The position numbers were made by a program, and so were the translations under genes. Below are positions 1 to 8,167 of a stretch of 34,981 nucleotides of DNA, one piece after another. Position 1 is the first letter of the stretch. Each line of letters starts with the position of its first letter. The stretch spans positions 1-34,981 of the forward strand of contig JBDUDK010000109.1 in the NCBI GenBank assembly GCA_040002995.1. The letters run 5' to 3'. Under the pieces are notes generated by a model. That model was not told the origin of the DNA and ran no database searches. It was given only the letters and a program-made list of their open reading frames with translations. The stretch comes from JBDUDK01 sp040002995. Its GTDB lineage: Bacteria > Actinomycetota > Acidimicrobiia > Acidimicrobiales > Ilumatobacteraceae.

Positions 1-27
1 GGCGAATCGAAGGCAACGCCACCAACC

Positions 28-425
28 TCACCATCCACCCACCAAACGACGGCGGTCGAACTCCTTCACGAGTGCCGGTGGCGCTTGGCAACGCCACGCG
101 TCGATGAGCAACTCTTCGAGTTCGTCGACCTCGATCGCCGCGAGCCGGACGAGCACGGCAGGGAAGCCGTTGTAGTGCGATTCCGTGAAGAACTTCTCCT
201 GGTCAGACGCCAGGAGAAGTTGCTTCTCGGATTCGTTCGCGACGCGTACCGCGAGCGCGTCCGGGCAAGGCACCGCGCCTTCTTGGGCTCGATGCGTTCC
301 AACCAGACCCAAGCGAAGCCCTTCTCCTTCGACCCACGGCGAACAGAGAACGCGAAGTGGTCATTTCCTTCACTGGTTTCGGGGAGCGAGAGCGCCACGC
401 GGCGCACGTCGCTCTGGGTAGCCAC
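28..425 (-). pseudogene. MmcQ/YjbR-family protein, frameshifted
   Basis: Two adjacent minus-strand frames together spell one MmcQ/YjbR-like DNA-binding-fold protein of about 130 residues. The first half runs from a GTG at 425 (VATQSDVRRVALSLPETSEG, later FAWVWLERIEPKKAR). The second half is in another frame (PDALAVRVANESEK, EKFFTESHYNGFPAVL, ending near the stop at 28-30). The join falls around 265-275, where the family pattern KKARVP... would be restored by one extra G (CGGTG to CGGGTG on the coding strand). The event is therefore a single-base deletion in a short G run: either a genuine recent frameshift or a sequencing error. The start lies two bases past the stop of the upstream YCII gene, so the pair looks like an operon. 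The family's role is poorly defined, so no function is assigned beyond the fold. Confidence 0.8.
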
Positions 426-427
426 CC

Positions 428-742
428 TTACATATCTATCGTTTCGGCGACCTCGACGGTGCCACCGGCGGCGAGGATCGGGCAACCCTTGGCGAGGCTG
501 ACGGCGGCGTTGAGGTCGGAGGCGTTGATCAGGCTGTATCCGTTGAGCGCATTGGCGCCACCGCCATCGCTCGTCGAGCCGTCCGACTTGACCGTCTTCG
601 ACGCGCCGATGGGATTTCCGCCGTCAACGACGGCGTTGCCGAGCGTTCCGAACCATGTTCCCCACGCAGCCATGACGGCTTCTTGGTCGGCTGGGCTCTC
701 GGGACGGCTGCCCCCGTGGTACGCGAACACATACTTGGGCAT
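428..742 (-). CDS. YCII-related domain protein
   Basis: A 104-residue protein beginning MPKYVFAYHGG and ending near EVAETIDM. It has the YCII-like pattern of an N-terminal beta strand, a Trp-containing helix (AAWGTWFGTLG), a glycine-rich middle and a closing strand (KGCPILAAGGTVEV). YCII proteins form dimeric alpha-beta barrels; many are uncharacterised. The ATG at 742 was chosen because CAGGAG lies about eight bases before it; in-frame codons further upstream read as non-protein-like Arg-rich sequence. It is followed two bases later by the frameshifted MmcQ/YjbR gene and is divergent from the BTAD fusion at 949. The substrate is unknown. Confidence 0.75.
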   Translation of the reverse strand: MPKYVFAYHGGSRPESPADQEAVMAAWGTWFGTLGNAVVDGGNPIGASKTVKSDGSTSDGGGANALNGYSLINASDLNAAVSLAKGCPILAAGGTVEVAETIDM

Positions 743-936
743 CGCATTCTCCTGTCTGGGTTGTCGAGACCGCCGGGCGTCGGCGGCTCTTCTGAGACGA
801 CGAACGTGACGGACCCGGATCGACACTCCACGGACGGATTCTCCGTTGCGAGCGCGAACTAGCACGTCGCACGGTGCGATCGGCCGAGCCCTCGCCGACC
901 GAACGGGGGCTCGTAAAACGGGTTAAGCCGGCGGCA

Positions 937-942
937 TAGAGT
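937..942 (+). promoter_or_regulatory. Candidate -10 box for a leaderless transcript
   Basis: TAGAGT fits the actinobacterial TAnnnT -10 pattern and is followed by exactly six bases and then the GTG start of the BTAD fusion at 949. No Shine-Dalgarno-like sequence precedes that GTG. Together these suggest that transcription begins at or next to the start codon. This is inferred from spacing only. Confidence 0.45.
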
Positions 943-948
943 GGCGTC

Positions 949-3033
949 GTGACGGTCGCTGTCCGCGTTCTCGGGCCACTCCAGGTGGTGATCAACGGCG
1001 TCGATGTCACCCCGCACGCGCCAAAGGAGCGGGCGCTCCTGGCGATGCTGGTCCTCAACCGCGGGCGGGTCCTGAGTGCCGATCACCTCATCGACGAGCT
1101 CTGGCCGAGCCTTACGGCGGATCGTGGACGGAGGGTGCTCCAGGTCCGAGTGACAGAGTTGCGCAAGCTGTTCAAGGAAGCGGACGCCCCGATCAACGTG
1201 GAGTTTGTCGCGGGCGGTTACCTCCTGGCCGTGGTGCCGGAGGACATCGACGAGCACCAGTTCTTTTCGCTCGTTGAGCGGGCGCGCAGATCGTCTGAGG
1301 CCCGTGACCACGCGGGGGCATCGGCAGCCTTTCGCGAGGCGCTTCTGTTGTGGCGCGGTGACGCCCTTGCTGACGTGCGGGGGGGCGTGAGCCTCGACGC
1401 CGAGGCGTCCCGACTTCGCGACGCTCGCTTGAGCGCAATCGAGGATCGCATTGACGCGGACCTCGCGATGGGCTGTCACCAGCGCGTCGTGTCGGAACTC
1501 GATGCATTGGTAGCGCTCCATCCGCTGCGGGAGCGGTTGTGGGGCCAGCGGGTCCTGGCCCTTTACCGGTGCGCTCGACAGGCGGAGGCGCTTCGGGCAT
1601 GCGCGTCGATCCGACGCCGCCTCATCGACGAGATCGGCGTGGCGCCGGGACCGCTCCTGCAAGCGCTGGAAACCGCCGTATTGGAGCAACGACGCGAGCT
1701 GGATTGGTCGGTGGTCGCCGAGCGGCGTAAGCCGAGTTCGTTGCAGGTCCCCCGTGAATCGCCCCCTCCGATCCATTACGCGAGGTCCGAGGACGGGGTG
1801 AATCTCGCCTATCAAGTGGCGGGGGACGGTCCCATCGACCTCATCCTGATACCGGGGTTCGTGTCCCACCTCGACGTGTGGTGGGAGGCGTGGTCGGGAC
1901 GGTTGGTTCGCCGCTTGGCATCGTTCTCGAGACTCATCTTGTTCGACAAGAGAGGGACGGGGCTGTCGGATCGCCCGCCCCACTCCGACCTTGAACAGTG
2001 GATGGAAGACACCCGGGTGGTGTTGGACGCGGTGGGCTCAGAACGCGCGGCGGTGCTAGGCATGTCCGGCGGTGGGGCCGTCGCGGTCCTTTTTGCCGCG
2101 ACTTACCCGGAGCGGACCAGATCGCTGGTGCTCTACGGCACGACCGCGCGCTATCTCCGCGACGAGGACTACCCGATCGGCATGGCACCCGAGCAGGTCG
2201 ACGCTGAGGTCAAAGAATGCGAATCCGGGTGGGGCACCGGAATCTGGTTCGAGGACTTCTGTCCCAGTTCGAGTGGCGACCCTGTGATCAAGGAGAACTT
2301 CGCCCGCTTCCAACGCATGGCGGCCAGCCCAGGTGCGGCCGCCGCGTACCTGCGAGCCCTCCTCCACATGGACGTCCGCCACGCCCTGCCGATGATCAGC
2401 GCCCCCACGCTCGTCCTCCATGCCACTCGCGACCGCACTGACCCCATCGAGCGGGCGCGGTATATGGCCGAGCGGATCCCCGACGCGACGCTTGTCGAGC
2501 TCGACAGCGCGGATCATCTGATCTGGTTCTCCGATGCGATCGACGTGATGACCGACGAGATCCAGGACTTTGTCACGGGGGCAGCTCCGAATCGAGAGAT
2601 CAGTCGGGTGCTCGCAACGGTCGTATTCATTGATGGCGTCGACGATGAGCGCAAGGCGCGGGAGCTCGTCGACCGGTTTAGAGGAAGAACTGTGCGCTGC
2701 ACGGAGGAAGGCATCCTGGCGACCTTCGACGGACCTGCTCGGGCGATCCGCTGTGCCTCGACAATTGTGAGCGACCTGCGTTCGGCAGGCCTACAAGCGC
2801 GCGCCGGACTGCACAGCGGCGAGTGCGAATCGGCCGGCGAAGACATCCTTGGCGTCGCGGTCGAGATTGCCCGGCGCGTCGTCGACCTGGCCAAACCGGG
2901 TGAAGTTCTTGTCTCCCAGACGGTTCGCGATCTCGTCACAGGGGCGGCGATCACCTTTGACGGGCGCGGTTGCCACGCGCTCGAGGCGATCCCCGGCAAG
3001 TGGCGTATCTACGCCGTGGCTACGACGGAATAG
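949..3033 (+). CDS. BTAD/SARP regulator fused to alpha/beta hydrolase and degenerate class III cyclase domain
   Basis: A 694-residue three-part protein. Residues 1-95 form an OmpR-type winged helix (VRVLGPLQVV, then ERALLAMLVLNRGRVLS) and 95-250 a bacterial transcriptional activator (BTAD) helical domain, as in SARP regulators. Residues about 265-545 are an alpha/beta hydrolase with nucleophile elbow GMSGGG (Ser373) and candidate Asp495 and His523. Residues about 550-694 match the class III nucleotide cyclase fold (ATFDGPARAIRCA, AGLHSGECE, PGEVLVSQTV). The cyclase part is shortened, lacking about 18 residues after FIDGV (Asp562), and the second metal-binding Asp is replaced by Glu587 in TEEG, so it is probably a non-catalytic sensor. 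No signal peptide is present, so it should be a cytosolic DNA-binding protein. GTG start, probably leaderless. It converges on the sulfite-oxidase gene, overlapping 14 bp. Targets and ligand are unknown. Confidence 0.88.
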   Translation: MTVAVRVLGPLQVVINGVDVTPHAPKERALLAMLVLNRGRVLSADHLIDELWPSLTADRGRRVLQVRVTELRKLFKEADAPINVEFVAGGYLLAVVPEDIDEHQFFSLVERARRSSEARDHAGASAAFREALLLWRGDALADVRGGVSLDAEASRLRDARLSAIEDRIDADLAMGCHQRVVSELDALVALHPLRERLWGQRVLALYRCARQAEALRACASIRRRLIDEIGVAPGPLLQALETAVLEQRRELDWSVVAERRKPSSLQVPRESPPPIHYARSEDGVNLAYQVAGDGPIDLILIPGFVSHLDVWWEAWSGRLVRRLASFSRLILFDKRGTGLSDRPPHSDLEQWMEDTRVVLDAVGSERAAVLGMSGGGAVAVLFAATYPERTRSLVLYGTTARYLRDEDYPIGMAPEQVDAEVKECESGWGTGIWFEDFCPSSSGDPVIKENFARFQRMAASPGAAAAYLRALLHMDVRHALPMISAPTLVLHATRDRTDPIERARYMAERIPDATLVELDSADHLIWFSDAIDVMTDEIQDFVTGAAPNREISRVLATVVFIDGVDDERKARELVDRFRGRTVRCTEEGILATFDGPARAIRCASTIVSDLRSAGLQARAGLHSGECESAGEDILGVAVEIARRVVDLAKPGEVLVSQTVRDLVTGAAITFDGRGCHALEAIPGKWRIYAVATTE

Positions 3034-4315
3034 TGACCAAGCGGGTTATCAGACCGTTGCTTTCCCAGTACGTCCGCTTGCTCGCGAGGAAGGGGTCATC
3101 CGGCGAGGGCTGGACGTTGCCCTTGACGTCGACAGCCTGTGAGGTGATCGAGTGTTGACCGGGCGTGGGCGTCCATGGAAGCGTCCAAAATCGCCAAGCG
3201 AATCCCCGCGATTCGTGCCCCCGGTCTCCGAGGAGGTTCGCGGGGGTCCATGGTCCTCCGTCGATCTTCACGTTCACGGCCGCGATCGGAGCGCCCCAGG
3301 CCGCACCAAAGATCGTGTACGCGCTGCCTTGATGAATGACCTTGGCGGGGGCTGACTTGAGGCGGTCGTGGCCAACATTCGCGAACGTCCAAACGGTCTC
3401 GCCGCTCGGACGCACCTGCTCGCGGATCGTGACGTAGTCGCGTGCCATGAAGCGACCCACGTAGCGCTGATCGACCACCTGGATTCGGGTGAGCCATTTC
3501 ACATTGGCCACCCCGTACCAGCCAGGAGCGATCAAGCGGAGGGGGAAGCCATGCTCAGGCGGCAACGGCGCATCGTTCATCTGATAGCAGAGGATGTTGT
3601 CGCGGCTCATCGCGTCAGTGATCGACATGCTGCGAGCGAACTGTTCCGTAATCGTCAGGTCGAGTCCTCCGCCAGCGTCGGGTTCGACGGTGCCGGTGAC
3701 GCCACCGCTGGTTATTCCGGAGTCGTCGCGGATCGTCACCGTGCCGCTGTCGGCGCCCCAAAAAATGACTTCAGTACCGCTCTTTTGGACTCCGGCCTCC
3801 CTCAACAGCGAGGCCAGCGGCGTCCCTACCCACCGAGCGTTACCGATACCGCCGATGAAGAAGGGCAGTCCTGTGTTGCCGGAGCACTCGAGCGTGAAAT
3901 CCACGGCGCGGGCAGCGCGGGCTTTGAGGTCGGCCAACGTCAGCGTGCCGGGATGTTTCACCAGACCCTCGATGGTCAGGTTCCATGTGTCGGCCGAGAG
4001 GGCGGGCTCGTTGTAATGCTTGACCGTGAAGAACTGCTCGTTGGGGGTGAGAAAGGAGTTGAGCGCCTCCCATTTCAACGGGTGGCCGATGACGCTCCTG
4101 GCCGGTGGTGGGATTTCGGCCGGCTGGTCGTCCCAATCGATGACGTCGCCCGGAGGAACGACGTTCGCAGGGTCGCGGTGGTCTTCATCGTCGTCGTCGC
4201 CCTCCGACGACGCGAACGCTTGGGCAGGGCCCGCTACCTGCAGCACCGTCAGCCCGGCCAGCATGGCGCCACCACCCTTCAACAGGGTGCGACGCGACAG
4301 GTCTTGTTCTTCCAC
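3020..4315 (-). CDS. Tat-exported sulfite-oxidase-family molybdopterin oxidoreductase
   Basis: A 431-residue protein. A twin-arginine signal (SRRTLLKGGG, hydrophobic stretch, then GPAQAFA) directs folded export. An acidic linker (EGDDDDEDH) follows. The molybdopterin-binding domain includes FTLECSGNTGLPF, where Cys144 is the expected Mo ligand, then RWVGTPLASLL and HGFPLRLIAPGWYG. The C-terminal third is the Mo-cofactor oxidoreductase dimerisation domain (Ig-like). The family oxidises sulfite to sulfate (or related S/N oxides) outside the membrane. No cytochrome partner gene is adjacent, so the electron acceptor is unknown. GTG start at 4315 with AAGGGGGA just upstream. The upstream 283-bp gap carries a tandem repeat and a terminator-like hairpin. 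The 3' end overlaps the BTAD fusion gene by 14 bp. Confidence 0.88.
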   Translation of the reverse strand: MEEQDLSRRTLLKGGGAMLAGLTVLQVAGPAQAFASSEGDDDDEDHRDPANVVPPGDVIDWDDQPAEIPPPARSVIGHPLKWEALNSFLTPNEQFFTVKHYNEPALSADTWNLTIEGLVKHPGTLTLADLKARAARAVDFTLECSGNTGLPFFIGGIGNARWVGTPLASLLREAGVQKSGTEVIFWGADSGTVTIRDDSGITSGGVTGTVEPDAGGGLDLTITEQFARSMSITDAMSRDNILCYQMNDAPLPPEHGFPLRLIAPGWYGVANVKWLTRIQVVDQRYVGRFMARDYVTIREQVRPSGETVWTFANVGHDRLKSAPAKVIHQGSAYTIFGAAWGAPIAAVNVKIDGGPWTPANLLGDRGHESRGFAWRFWTLPWTPTPGQHSITSQAVDVKGNVQPSPDDPFLASKRTYWESNGLITRLVTIPS

Positions 4316-4367
4316 GAGATCCCCCTTCTCGACGCCTCTGATCCGGTGTCGCGCCGAGCACCTACGG

Positions 4368-4395
4368 GCCGCTCACGAGCCGCTCACGAGCCGCC
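4368..4395. repeat. 11-bp tandem repeat upstream of the molybdoenzyme gene
   Basis: The unit GCCGCTCACGA occurs at 4368-4378 and again at 4379-4389, followed by a partial third copy (GCCGCC). It lies 53-80 bp before the GTG of the sulfite-oxidase-like gene on the minus strand. The 11-bp period equals about one helical turn, so it could be a direct-repeat operator. It could also be simple slippage. Confidence 0.55.
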
Positions 4396-4414
4396 TACAG
4401 GGCACTCGAAACGC

Positions 4415-4448
4415 GGAACAGGCCCCCAACGGGTCGGGGGCCTGTTCC
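4415..4448 (-). terminator. Perfect 13-bp hairpin, terminator-like
   Basis: GGAACAGGCCCCC at 4415-4427 pairs without mismatch with GGGGGCCTGTTCC at 4436-4448 around an 8-base loop. It sits in the gap downstream of the DUF1003 gene and upstream of the molybdoenzyme gene, both on the minus strand. On that strand the stem is followed by GCGTTTCG, only a weak T tract, so it may be an L-shaped (no T run) terminator of the kind described in high-GC actinobacteria, or an RNA stabiliser. The rest of the gap (4316-4598) holds only the tandem repeat listed separately. Confidence 0.6.
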
Positions 4449-4598
4449 CTAGCGCCGGTGCCCCTGAGCAAGCACCGGGAGGTGAATGCCTGGTACACGA
4501 GAAGCAGGCCCGAAGGTCAGGCCAACGAGGTCGGCTTCTGGCAGCAGGAGCTTCCTTACCCCGGCGTCGTACCGGATAAACGCCACCTCGAAGAGTTT

Positions 4599-5018
4599 CT
4601 AGCTCGGGCTCGTGGGGCCGCAGATTTGCGCGTGTATCTCGACCGCGAGGGAATGGATGGCGCGGGTCAACTCCGTGTTCATAGTTAGTTCGTCCTCCTG
4701 CTCGACGAAGTCGTGATCGGCCTTGGCCTGCTGAAACTCGGACTGGCGGTTTTGACCGATGAGCACGAACGTCGACAGAAAGATCGCCTCGAGCGAGACG
4801 ATCAACGTCAACTTCGGCCACGGGTTGGACTCCACGAAAACCATCCACAACGCGAAGAGCACCGCGTGGATGTAGACGAACGTCATCGACCCCGCGAAGG
4901 TGGTGATCGCGTCGGCAATGCGCAGCTGCGTCTTCGCGGCCCGACTGGTGGCGTGCGCGACGACGGCGGGATGGTGGCGCACCTTGACGGCGTTGGCCTT
5001 TGCCTCGACTTCACTCAC
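4599..5018 (-). CDS. DUF1003 family membrane protein
   Basis: A 139-residue protein with two hydrophobic segments (around FAGSMTFVYIHAVLFALWMV and LTLIVSLEAIFLSTFVLIG) joined by the WP-containing turn FVESNPWPK, then a soluble C-terminal helix rich in Asp, Glu and Gln. This is the DUF1003 pattern; the function of the family is unknown. The GTG at 5018 is preferred because AGAGGAG lies seven bases before it; an in-frame GTG at 5033 would place that motif inside the gene. It is divergent from the nitroreductase homologue and followed by a strong hairpin at 4415-4448. Confidence 0.8.
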   Translation of the reverse strand: MSEVEAKANAVKVRHHPAVVAHATSRAAKTQLRIADAITTFAGSMTFVYIHAVLFALWMVFVESNPWPKLTLIVSLEAIFLSTFVLIGQNRQSEFQQAKADHDFVEQEDELTMNTELTRAIHSLAVEIHAQICGPTSPS

Positions 5019-5090
5019 GACGTCTCCTCTCACGGTTGCTGCGACCTAGTCAACTTCCGGCACGGTCGTGTGTCGAGGCAGGCTGAAGCG

Positions 5091-5477
5091 GTGGCTGCCT
5101 CCTTTCCTGATCGACATGCGAGCGTCGATGTCTGCGACTTCACGACCACCGGCCGGCGCACCGGGCGCGCTCATACGATCGAGATCTGGTTCGCCGTGAA
5201 TGACGGAATGCTTTATCTGATCGCGGGAACGGGGGAGGGCTGCGACTGGCTTCGGAACGCGGCGCAAACGCCTGAAGTTGAGGTGAGCTTGGGTGGGGAG
5301 CGATGGGCCGGCCGCGCCCGACGCGTCGCCGATCGCGCCGAGCGGGAGTTGGTGGGCCGGTTGATGTCGGCCAAGTACAGCGACTTCGGCGGTGACGCAG
5401 GCATTGGCCTCACCCAGCACGCGTGGCGCTGGGAGGTCCCTGCCCTCGCCGTGGGGGAGTGGAGGCGCGTGTCCTAG
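5091..5477 (+). CDS. Deazaflavin-dependent nitroreductase-family protein
   Basis: A short protein (128 residues from GTG 5091, 135 from GTG 5070). It carries the family signature DFTTTGRRTGRAHTIEIWF, then a strand pair (MLYLIAGTGEGCDWLRN) and PEVEVSLGGERWAGRARRV. This is the split-barrel fold of F420- or heme-binding Ddn-type proteins, which reduce nitro or quinone compounds or bind deazaflavin. GTG 5091 is favoured because GAGGCAGG lies about eight bases upstream, but 5070 cannot be excluded. It is divergent from the DUF1003 gene. Its stop shares the palindrome CTAG (5474-5477) with the stop of the opposing transporter gene. The substrate is not predictable. Confidence 0.78.
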   Translation: MAASFPDRHASVDVCDFTTTGRRTGRAHTIEIWFAVNDGMLYLIAGTGEGCDWLRNAAQTPEVEVSLGGERWAGRARRVADRAERELVGRLMSAKYSDFGGDAGIGLTQHAWRWEVPALAVGEWRRVS

Positions 5478-6913
5478 GCCACCGCCGCGGGCTCCGTCTC
5501 CGGGTACTTCATGCGCGGTCGCATGGTGCTGGCGGCGTCCTCGTCACGCACGAGCAACGCGGCGAGTGAGCCCAAGAGTGCGAGCCCGGCACTGGCGGCA
5601 AACGCAGTATGGAAAGCGGACAGCCCCGCTTTCGGCGCGAGGCCTGAGATGTGCGTTGCCTGGCTGGCCAGGACAGTGGCGAGCGCGGCGACACCGAGCG
5701 CCGCGGCGACCTGGCGTTGCGTGCTGTAGAGCGCCGACGCGCGGCCGGTGTCGCTCGACGAGATGGTCGTGTAGGTCGCGGCCTGGAGCGGAACGAACGC
5801 GAACGCCATGCAAATGCCGCGGGTGAACATCAATCCACGAATCCACCAAAGATTGGTGTTCAAATCCACGAAGAGGAACAGCGTCACGGTGACGGCCGAA
5901 CCCGCCAAACCCCCGACCATGAGCCGGCGGGGCCCGATGCGCGGGTAGAGACGGCCGACAATCTGCGACGAGATCATCACCCCGAACGCTTGAGGGAACG
6001 TCGTCAGCCCCGATTGCAACGCCGATAGTCCTCGTAGCTGCTGGAGGAACAGCGGGAGCAGGAACAGCAGACCCGCGAAACCGGCGTATGAAAACAGCGA
6101 TGCCAAGTTCGCAGTGCGGAACATCCGGTCTCGGAACAGGCGCAGCTGGAGCATGGGCTGCGCGATGCGAAGCTCCACTTTCACGAGCGCGACGAAGGCC
6201 AAGATCCCGCCGACACCCGTGAGCAGCACTTCCGCGGAACCCCAACCGTGGGTCGGTCCCTGAGACAGCGCGAACAGCACGAGCGCGAGTCCGCCCCCGG
6301 AGAGCACGAAGCCAGGGACGTCGAACCGTCCGGCGGTGTGTTCCTTGTGCTCGTGCAAGAAGAGCGCGCCAAAGATGAACGCGGCCACACCGATCGGAAG
6401 ATTGACGTAGAAGATCCAACGCCACGATGCCTTGTCCACCAGCAGTCCGCCCAGCACCGGTCCGGTGGCGGGCGCGAGAACCGTCGGGACGATCAGGATC
6501 GTCGAGGCCCTTGCCCGCTCGGCGGGCGGAAACGCCCGAAAGAGCATCGCCGTGCCGACCGGCGTGAGCATCCCTCCGCCCACGCCCTGAAAAACACGGA
6601 AGACGACGAGTTCTGTGAGGCTGCGGGCCTGGCCGCAGAGGGCCGACGCGAGCGTGAACATCGCCAGTGCGAACAAGAACGTCCGCTTGGTGCCGATGCG
6701 GTCGCCGATCCATCCCGACGCGGGGATCCAGACGGCGAGACTCAACAAGTAGCCGACCACCACCCATTCGATCGACGACGTGCTCGCGTGGAACTCACGG
6801 CCGAGGGTCGGCAGGGCCACGTTGACGATCGTGGTGTCGAGGATGTCCATGAACAGCCCCGCCACGAACACCGCGGCCACCACGTATTTGTAAGAGAGCC
6901 GGCCGCGTATCAC
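5474..6913 (-). CDS. DHA2-family MFS efflux transporter (14 TM)
   Basis: A 479-residue polytopic membrane protein. The first helix carries LDTTIVNVALP, the DHA2 motif D1. Further signatures are GWIGDRIGTKRTFLFAL (motif A, after TM2), GGGMLTPVGTAMLFR (motif B region) and ATGPVLGGLLVD (motif C, antiporter signature). Length and hydrophobic pattern fit the 14-helix EmrB/QacA group, which exports drugs or metabolites using the proton gradient. It follows the FkbM methyltransferase by 12 bases and is probably third in an operon headed by the GlxA-type regulator, so its substrate may be what that regulator senses (inference). GTG start at 6913 with weak ribosome binding sequence. Its stop codon overlaps that of the opposing nitroreductase-like gene. 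Confidence 0.88.
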   Translation of the reverse strand: MIRGRLSYKYVVAAVFVAGLFMDILDTTIVNVALPTLGREFHASTSSIEWVVVGYLLSLAVWIPASGWIGDRIGTKRTFLFALAMFTLASALCGQARSLTELVVFRVFQGVGGGMLTPVGTAMLFRAFPPAERARASTILIVPTVLAPATGPVLGGLLVDKASWRWIFYVNLPIGVAAFIFGALFLHEHKEHTAGRFDVPGFVLSGGGLALVLFALSQGPTHGWGSAEVLLTGVGGILAFVALVKVELRIAQPMLQLRLFRDRMFRTANLASLFSYAGFAGLLFLLPLFLQQLRGLSALQSGLTTFPQAFGVMISSQIVGRLYPRIGPRRLMVGGLAGSAVTVTLFLFVDLNTNLWWIRGLMFTRGICMAFAFVPLQAATYTTISSSDTGRASALYSTQRQVAAALGVAALATVLASQATHISGLAPKAGLSAFHTAFAASAGLALLGSLAALLVRDEDAASTMRPRMKYPETEPAAVA

Positions 6914-6925
6914 CGGCGGCGCAAC

Positions 6926-8158
6926 CTATCGGGCACGGGCCGGCAGTCTCACGGCGAGGGCCGCATCGAGCTGGTCGAACCAGGCGTAGGACTCCTGCAC
7001 CAGGCAGAACTCGAACACATAGTCGCCCGCCTCCGCGGGCATCTCGACCGCGAGGTCGAGCGTGACGCTCTCGCCGGGGGCAATGGGACGGGTGAAGGTG
7101 GTACGCAGCCCGTCGCCGACGATGACCGTGCCTGCGGTCGACAGCCACCGATAGCTCGCCCTCACCGGGTGGTATTCGTAGCCGCTGTCCCACCAGAACG
7201 CGCTCGTGTTTTCGAGATGGACCGTGATGCTGATGGTCGCTCCGGGCGGCCCGTCGATCCGCTCCACGTCGAACGCGGTGACGTAGCTCGGTGAGTGCAC
7301 GTAGATCGAACGTGGCCGTAGGGGCGGACGGTGACGTCGCAGACGGGCGCGCCACGCGGCGAGCCTGGTGGTCCGGGGCCCGCTGCCGGCGCCGCAGACC
7401 AGCTCGAGGATTCCTTGGTGGCCCAGCTCGTCGAGCGCCTGCTCGAGCGACTCGAGCGTGTGAATCCCACCGGTGGGGTCGAGGAACGCGATCGGCCCGT
7501 AGATCTCGTGCAGGAGGTCGATCATGTCTGCGGCGGTGGCGTTCTGGAACCGCCGCAACGGCAGCGGGTTGCACTCGACGATGAGCACGGGCCGGTGACG
7601 GCGGAGCAGGTTTTCGGCGCCACGCAATGCGCGCAACTCCGCGCCCTCCACATCGATCTTCACGACGTCGACCCGATCGATGCCCACGGCCGGAAGCCAC
7701 TCGTCGAGCGCGACCACGCTGATCGTTTCGCCGGTGCCCTCGCGTATGTCGGTCTCCGAAACGAAGGCACCGCCCGGATGGGTGGGATGGACGCTCAGAT
7801 GCAGCGTCGTGGTGCGGTCGTAGACCCCAAGTTGGTGAGTAATTACGTTGGTGAGCCGGTTCGCGGCGACGTTCGTGGCGAGATAGCTGAACGTGGTGGC
7901 GCTCGGTTCGAATGCGTGGACGGAGCCCGCGGGGCAGTGGCGAGCGAGAAAGACCGTGACGACGCCGATGTTGGCTCCGATGTCGAGACAGACCGAGTCG
8001 GGCCGCAATGCCCGTCCGAGCGCCGTGAGGACGTGAGGCTCGTAGTGACCACCGGTGCGTTGCAGCGCGCCGATCACGCCGAAGTCGTCGCGCGAGCCGG
8101 TGATCGGGTAGGTGGTGCGCGTGAGGGGGTCGACTACATCGACGGTCACCGGCGCCAC
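6926..8158 (-). CDS. FkbM-family SAM methyltransferase with extra C-terminal beta-sandwich
   Basis: A 410-residue protein. Residues about 50-240 are an FkbM methyltransferase: SAM loop CLDIGANIGVVTVFLA, then SVHAFEPSATTF and VDVVKIDVEGAELRALRG. FkbM enzymes O-methylate sugars, polyketides or small molecules. Residues about 290-405 are a separate beta-rich domain (ISITVHLENTSAFWW, then VRASYRWLSTAGTVIVGDG, PGESVTLDLAVEMPAEAGDY, LVQESYAWF). It resembles the Ig-like carbohydrate-associated domains attached to some glycan-modifying enzymes, which points to a polysaccharide or glycolipid substrate (inference). GTG start at 8158, with AAGG about eight bases upstream. It lies 9 bases after the GlxA-type regulator and 12 before the transporter. 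Confidence 0.82.
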   Translation of the reverse strand: MAPVTVDVVDPLTRTTYPITGSRDDFGVIGALQRTGGHYEPHVLTALGRALRPDSVCLDIGANIGVVTVFLARHCPAGSVHAFEPSATTFSYLATNVAANRLTNVITHQLGVYDRTTTLHLSVHPTHPGGAFVSETDIREGTGETISVVALDEWLPAVGIDRVDVVKIDVEGAELRALRGAENLLRRHRPVLIVECNPLPLRRFQNATAADMIDLLHEIYGPIAFLDPTGGIHTLESLEQALDELGHQGILELVCGAGSGPRTTRLAAWRARLRRHRPPLRPRSIYVHSPSYVTAFDVERIDGPPGATISITVHLENTSAFWWDSGYEYHPVRASYRWLSTAGTVIVGDGLRTTFTRPIAPGESVTLDLAVEMPAEAGDYVFEFCLVQESYAWFDQLDAALAVRLPARAR

Positions 8159-8167
8159 GCGGCGACC

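Noticed and set aside
4486..4602. 38-codon plus-strand frame preceded by GGGAGG
   Set aside because: The product is Arg/Ser-rich, has no features, and runs antisense into the DUF1003 stop; a chance purine stretch is more likely.
3368..4848. Open frames opposite the molybdoenzyme and across the 4316-4598 gap
   Set aside because: No recognisable domain, and the codon positions mirror those of the real minus-strand genes.
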